Assembly (NCBI GenBank): GCA_963924555.1
Contig: OZ004587.1
Location: forward strand, 310,001 to 374,000
Direction of reading: 5' to 3'
Length of the DNA: 64,000 nucleotides
Origin: Crambe crambe
Lineage: Eukaryota; Porifera; Demospongiae; Poecilosclerida; Crambeidae
The stretch's first letter is position 1. Each line of letters begins with the position of its first letter. Under the pieces are notes generated by a model, which made no database searches, was not told where the DNA came from, and worked only from the letters and a program-made list of their open reading frames with translations. A program made the position numbers and the translations under genes. This document shows positions 59,765 through 64,000 of this stretch, piece after piece.

Positions 59765-62700
59765 TTATGCCTTCGACTTCTTGGGCCTGTTGGACTGTAA
59801 AGATTTTGTTTTTCTCCTTTCCCACACTTTGACTGCTGCCTCAACCTTTCTATTCCTCGTGCTGACATCACTTCTGAGCTAGAAACTACAAGCCACGAAA
59901 CTAAACATTCAAAACTGAATAGGAACAGAACAGAACAGCTGCACTTCCCAGCAGCACATGACACTTAATAATAAAATTAATGATGCACTTGCATTTGTGA
60001 CAGACAATAGATAGCTGACAATATAATAGGTAGTGGGTGATGAAAATGAATGATGAATGATGCTAGGCAGAAAGAAACTGACTCATGATTTTTTCTATAA
60101 TTATAATAATTATTTGCTTTCATGGAGTGATACCCCCCATGAAAGCTATACGTATGTCCCCTTGCCACTCTGTTTTTTGAATTCAATACTGGAATAAATA
60201 CTAACATTATTCAAAGCTATTTCAAACAAATCTACGAGGAATAATTGCAATGGGAACTTGTCAGCACTAGCTATGACTGATGATCCACAAAAGATGAAAT
60301 CTTTCCAACGGCAGATTAATTTATCATGACAGTAGCAAGAATTCAACATAAAAAAGAAAAGCTGCCGAGTTTGATGACAATGAAACTAGGCAGCTATTTT
60401 GAGTGAGACATCTTGAAGAGTCCAACTATGATTATACCAGTCAAATAAAAGACCCACTAAATTTAGTTCCCACTCTGTCATTTGCTCCTTACCTTGGACT
60501 CATCGGAGATGTCAGTCCCCAGTCCTGAAGTTACTATGCTTTCACCGTATGTTGAACGAGTGGCCACACTTGTTCCAGTCACGTCACTGATCGTACCAAA
60601 TGCTGAGTCAGCATCATCATCACCACCCTTGACTTGAAGGGCAGCCATTGGTTCCTCCAGAGAGAGGGTAGGAGAGGGAGGATCTGGGAAGGGAGAAAGA
60701 AAATATTTAATAATTTTTTACTGGATTGTCACTGTTCATACTTGTGTCTGAACTGTCACTTTTTTCACCTTCACTTTCAGTAACTTCAACAGTGAGATCT
60801 GCAACATCAAATAAATACTTCATGCATATACTTTGTCTACAAATAGAGTTGCCATAGCTAAAGGCACATACAAGAACTGATTTCTCGTCGAGGGCACTAC
60901 AACAACTGATTTCTCGTCCTCTAGCTATCAGTATACCTGATGTGCCCTTTTTTGTTGCCTCTTCATGTTCGACCATTTCTTCTGATGGAGATACGAGATT
61001 CAATGTTTGTTCTCCATAGGTGATGCTGAGGACTCCCATGTTCCTCAGAGCTTGCTGCTCTACTCTGGTTAGTTTCTGGATCATCTCGTCTGCACTGGGT
61101 AAGGCTCTGAATGTCAGTTGGACACAACCGGGATCTGCTTTCAGCAATCTCAATTCGTAAGAGCCTATTGCTGAGTTGAGACGAGAACAAAGCTTCTTCA
61201 ATTCACCAACTGTCATGGCTTCAAAGTTGCATTCCTCTATTTTGAACACAATAACTTTTCCATTCTTCTTCTCATCCTCAAAGACGTTACTTGGACACTC
61301 ACATACTCTGTGTTTAGCGTAATCCTTGAAATCTGTTATATAAGCCTTTAGCCGAACCATGAGGCGATGTTCATCTTCAAAGATGCAACCAATGATCAAC
61401 TGAACCAGATCGTAGTCAAAGAATGACCAGTGTTGCTCTGCTTCATCAAGCAATTTATCAATTGTGTCACAATCTTCAAATATTTCACGAAATTTATCAT
61501 CTTTTCTTGTAATAATGCGAATGATTTCTTTGGCGGTTGTTTCTGATCTCAATGCTCTACGCAATCGAATCTCAAGAGCTATGAATTTGTTTTTGATATT
61601 GGCAGTGTCTTCAGATAAACGAAAGATGAGGTTGGCTCGGACATGTTCAGGCATGTCTTTGGATAAGTAAGGGAAGAGAGCTTCAATATCTACAAAATTA
61701 CAAAGTCATCAAGTAGTATTTAATTCACTCTTTCTAGCTCTAAGTGCTTTAATTCACCATGCATTAAAACATATTGAGCTAGATCAGAGTGATCTAAAGA
61801 TTTTAGTGCTGATGACATGACTTGGATCCAATCAAATTCCAGTCGGTCCTTACAGAATCCTAGCTTAGCCCCTAGTACTTAGCAAGCTCTGACACACTTT
61901 GGGTTCAGTAAGAATGGATCTAATTTAAAAAATAAATGAAGTAAATTCCTGAGGTTTTCCTGTTTGAAACCCAATGTAGCTAACAAGTGAAATGCTAAAG
62001 TGTTTAAAAGAAGACATTGTGATGCTCTCTTACTGTGAGCACTAGGGACTGAGGCTGGAAGATCATATTCCTAGTGGATCTTCCACTAGGCTCCTGTGTA
62101 CTATACCTTCAACACTTTTCAGAGCAACTGATTGGTCAATAGTCATGTGACCAGCACTAAGAAATCATGTGTAACATTAATCAGTGAACATAAGTATTGT
62201 ACACTGTGTCAGCTATATGGCTATACCTGGTGGGTGAGAAGTCTTGAGGTATTTCTCTTCAATGACCTTAGCTATTGCAGGATGGTTTACTGGCAGTGCT
62301 TTCAGTGCTGAGCATAGATTCTTCCATGTTGCCTCCAAGCCCTGACCTGCCAGCCAGTCCATCAGCATTTGGCCGAAACACTCTGCTGGATCGTCTTTGA
62401 ATTTTTTTCTTATTGCTTCAAGAGAGGAAGGACGCAGTCCCAATTCCACACCCAAATAAAACCATTTCACTTGGACATCCCAAATACAACTCATAACTTC
62501 TTTCAGGTCATCCGTTACCAACACAGCTGAAGGACATGATAAATAATAGCAGTGATTATTGTCTGTTGTCTAACTGAATTCATGAGGGCAGTCTAGTGTA
62601 GCATATTGCTGTTATTTTGCTAACTGGACAAAACCATCTTCCAGTAACTATAATTAAGATTTCATCATCTAAAAACAGTGTATCGTTATTTGAAATTCAT

Positions 62701-62890
62701 TTGAATAATTATTTTTGATCCATAAAAAAAATTACAGTAGCCAGTTATATTAAGCTTAATATTAAATGATAAACTTATTAATATTCATAGCTGGTAGTAG
62801 CATGCAATGAATTTGCCTTATAAATCCAAAGGACTTGCTATATTATTATTCTTGCCAGTTTAATAACTCACTTCCTTGGCCAGGATTCAT
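59765..62890 (-). CDS. Death-domain protein, copy 3 (six coding exons)
   Basis: Exons 62890-62872, 62526-62227, 61689-60937, 60798-60769, 60683-60493, 59878-59765: same lengths as copy 1 (total 1407 nt, 468 aa), all GT-AG and in phase. The exon-4 donor is GTGAAA, intact. Intron 1 has no transposon. Intron 3 (138 nt) is open in frame, as in copy 2, so a form retaining it could run on to KNY-stop at 60707. The death domain is almost identical to copy 2 and differs more from copy 1 (for example WFYLGVELGLRPSS against WFHLGVELGLHPSS). Of the three it is the most complete model. Confidence 0.78.
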
Positions 62891-63029
62891 CTTGATGTTA
62901 GAGTTTCAAGAGGAAGGGGAGAACTAGCTATGTGTCTGTGCAAAGGACAGGTTGAGGGTGGTTACCAGATGTGAGCTTGGGAGTGGGGGAAGAAAGAGCA
63001 CTGATCAAGAGATTAAAGTATCTGGACGG

Positions 63030-63305
63030 AGAAAGAGTGTGCTCTTTTAATCGAACCCTACGTATATGTCTTAGTGTTGATAACGCTAAAGACCGTTGTT
63101 GACATAATGACAAGATGTGGTACGAGCCACGCCCCCAGAACGATCCAGTCAAATTCGGGCGCTATACACTCACACTAGGTTGGATTGAGTAGTGTACTAG
63201 TTCTATGTACACAGTAAACTCTATAACTCGAAGAACGATAGCTATGGCTACACTTAGCGAAAATCTTGGGTGTGGCTGGGATAAACAAACCTCACGCGCA
63301 TGCGC
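63030..63305 (-). promoter_or_regulatory. Upstream region of the death-domain gene, copy 3
   Basis: GC-box-like GCCACGCCCCC (near 63125) and NRF1-like GCGCATGCGC (63296-63305) are conserved as in copies 1 and 2. Confidence 0.45.
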
Positions 63306-63677
63306 AGTTAATTAGTGACGATTATAATCATGAATAAAATTATTTAATCATACTCTATATTATAATCAGTGATATGCTTATAGAGTCTGTATTTGTTATT
63401 AGTTGTCCTGATAGACTATAGCTTCATGTATTCTCTGCTGACCATTCTTTGTTGCATGCTAGACTGTTCAAATTCTGCACCAGTTGAATGGTCTTGCAAA
63501 TTCCTGACGCTGAAAGATAAAAGGTACCATTGAATCTTTTATCTATTGGCCAGAAGTATTGTAACAGGATGATATAGCTAGCCACACCATCTTCAAAATG
63601 GATGTAATATCATGGGTTGAATCATCAGTTGGTTAGGATTGCTAGGTTGGTTTGATCTGAGAGAGATATGTGTGGAG

Positions 63678-64000
63678 GTACAGTCTGTTCTCTCTAATAG
63701 TCCACCCCCACTATAGTCCATACCCGCTAATAGTCCACTCTGATCACCATGACCCAATTTTCACACACCGTTGCACAAATTTACATGTACACATGTAAAA
63801 TGTTGTACATCACTGCATATGTGATCACTAAAGTGCAGCAGTATCTTTGCAAGCTAGTTTAACTGTACAACAACAGCTACTCCTTGGTGAAATTGGTATT
63901 CGTGGAGTCCCTAGTTAATTGAAGCATGTACCTTCATGTAAAGGAAAACAATACACCCAAGCTCAACTAGCATCCATGAAACCAAGCATGTACCTTCATG
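63678..64000. other. Sequence beyond the breakpoint of unit 3
   Basis: It differs from units 1 and 2. It begins AGGTACAGTCTGTTCTCTC and has short repeats of TAATAGTCCA near 63695-63740. TGTACCTTCATG appears twice near 63925 and 63988. No gene is supported. Confidence 0.5.

Larger units (their letters stand above)
57871..63677. repeat. Segment M of unit 3 (incomplete on the right)
   Basis: Colinear with 2700-8450 and 20800-28360. Similarity stops after GATATGTGTGG at about 63677, where unit 1 continues GGATGAATGCATG. Confidence 0.85.

Overview
The window looks like a stretch of an early-branching animal genome, most probably a demosponge of the Amphimedon type (inference). It is AT-rich. Genes are split by short GT-AG introns (many 50-140 nt), and it carries animal-only domains (death domain, a SMAD4-type MH2 piece, furin-type protease pieces) with a dense load of DNA transposons and microsatellites. 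No rRNA, tRNA, CRISPR or prokaryotic operon structure was seen.

The dominant structure is a head-to-tail segmental duplication. One repeat unit is built of three segments. M holds a GCCACGCCC minisatellite, a dead pogo-like transposase remnant on +, a death-domain gene on - and its GC-rich upstream region. N holds a SMAD4-like exon and, in some form, furin-like exon relics, otherwise non-coding. A ends in an intronless-looking ankyrin-repeat gene on -. Unit 1 is about 2633-20700, unit 2 about 20719-57540, and unit 3 starts near 57560 and runs to about 63677. A truncated older copy (1-1141) and a more diverged single exon (1957-2067) lie before unit 1. Unit 2 is about twice as long because of later insertions, and comparing units gives exact empty sites for several of them.

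Mobile elements dated by empty sites: (a) 25733-27477 in intron 1 of the unit-2 death-domain gene and (b) 29024-35501, two members of one family with a long foldback at the 5' end, a 9-bp perfect hairpin plus GA at the 3' end, insertion exactly between A and T, and no target duplication; (c) an apparently intact P-element/THAP9-class transposon (30452-35398) nested in (b), with perfect 34-bp inverted ends, a five-exon transposase and a second intact antisense gene; (d) a 590-bp TTAA-flanked piggyBac-type MITE (16503-17092) present only in unit 1; (e) a unit-2-specific block (about 43130-52400) holding a many-exon KDZ-type transposase on - and two small + genes, one encoding homeodomain-like plus HMG-like regions.

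How the genes relate: the death-domain proteins and ankyrin proteins are adjacent, same-strand, and amplified together, which fits an expanding signalling or immune-type locus (inference). The copies are diverging: the ankyrin gene of unit 2 has two more 102-residue blocks than unit 1, the SMAD-like exon is open in unit 2 but frameshifted in unit 1, and one death-domain copy has lost a splice donor. Gene models are hand-spliced from phase-consistent GT/AG sites and would need transcripts to confirm.
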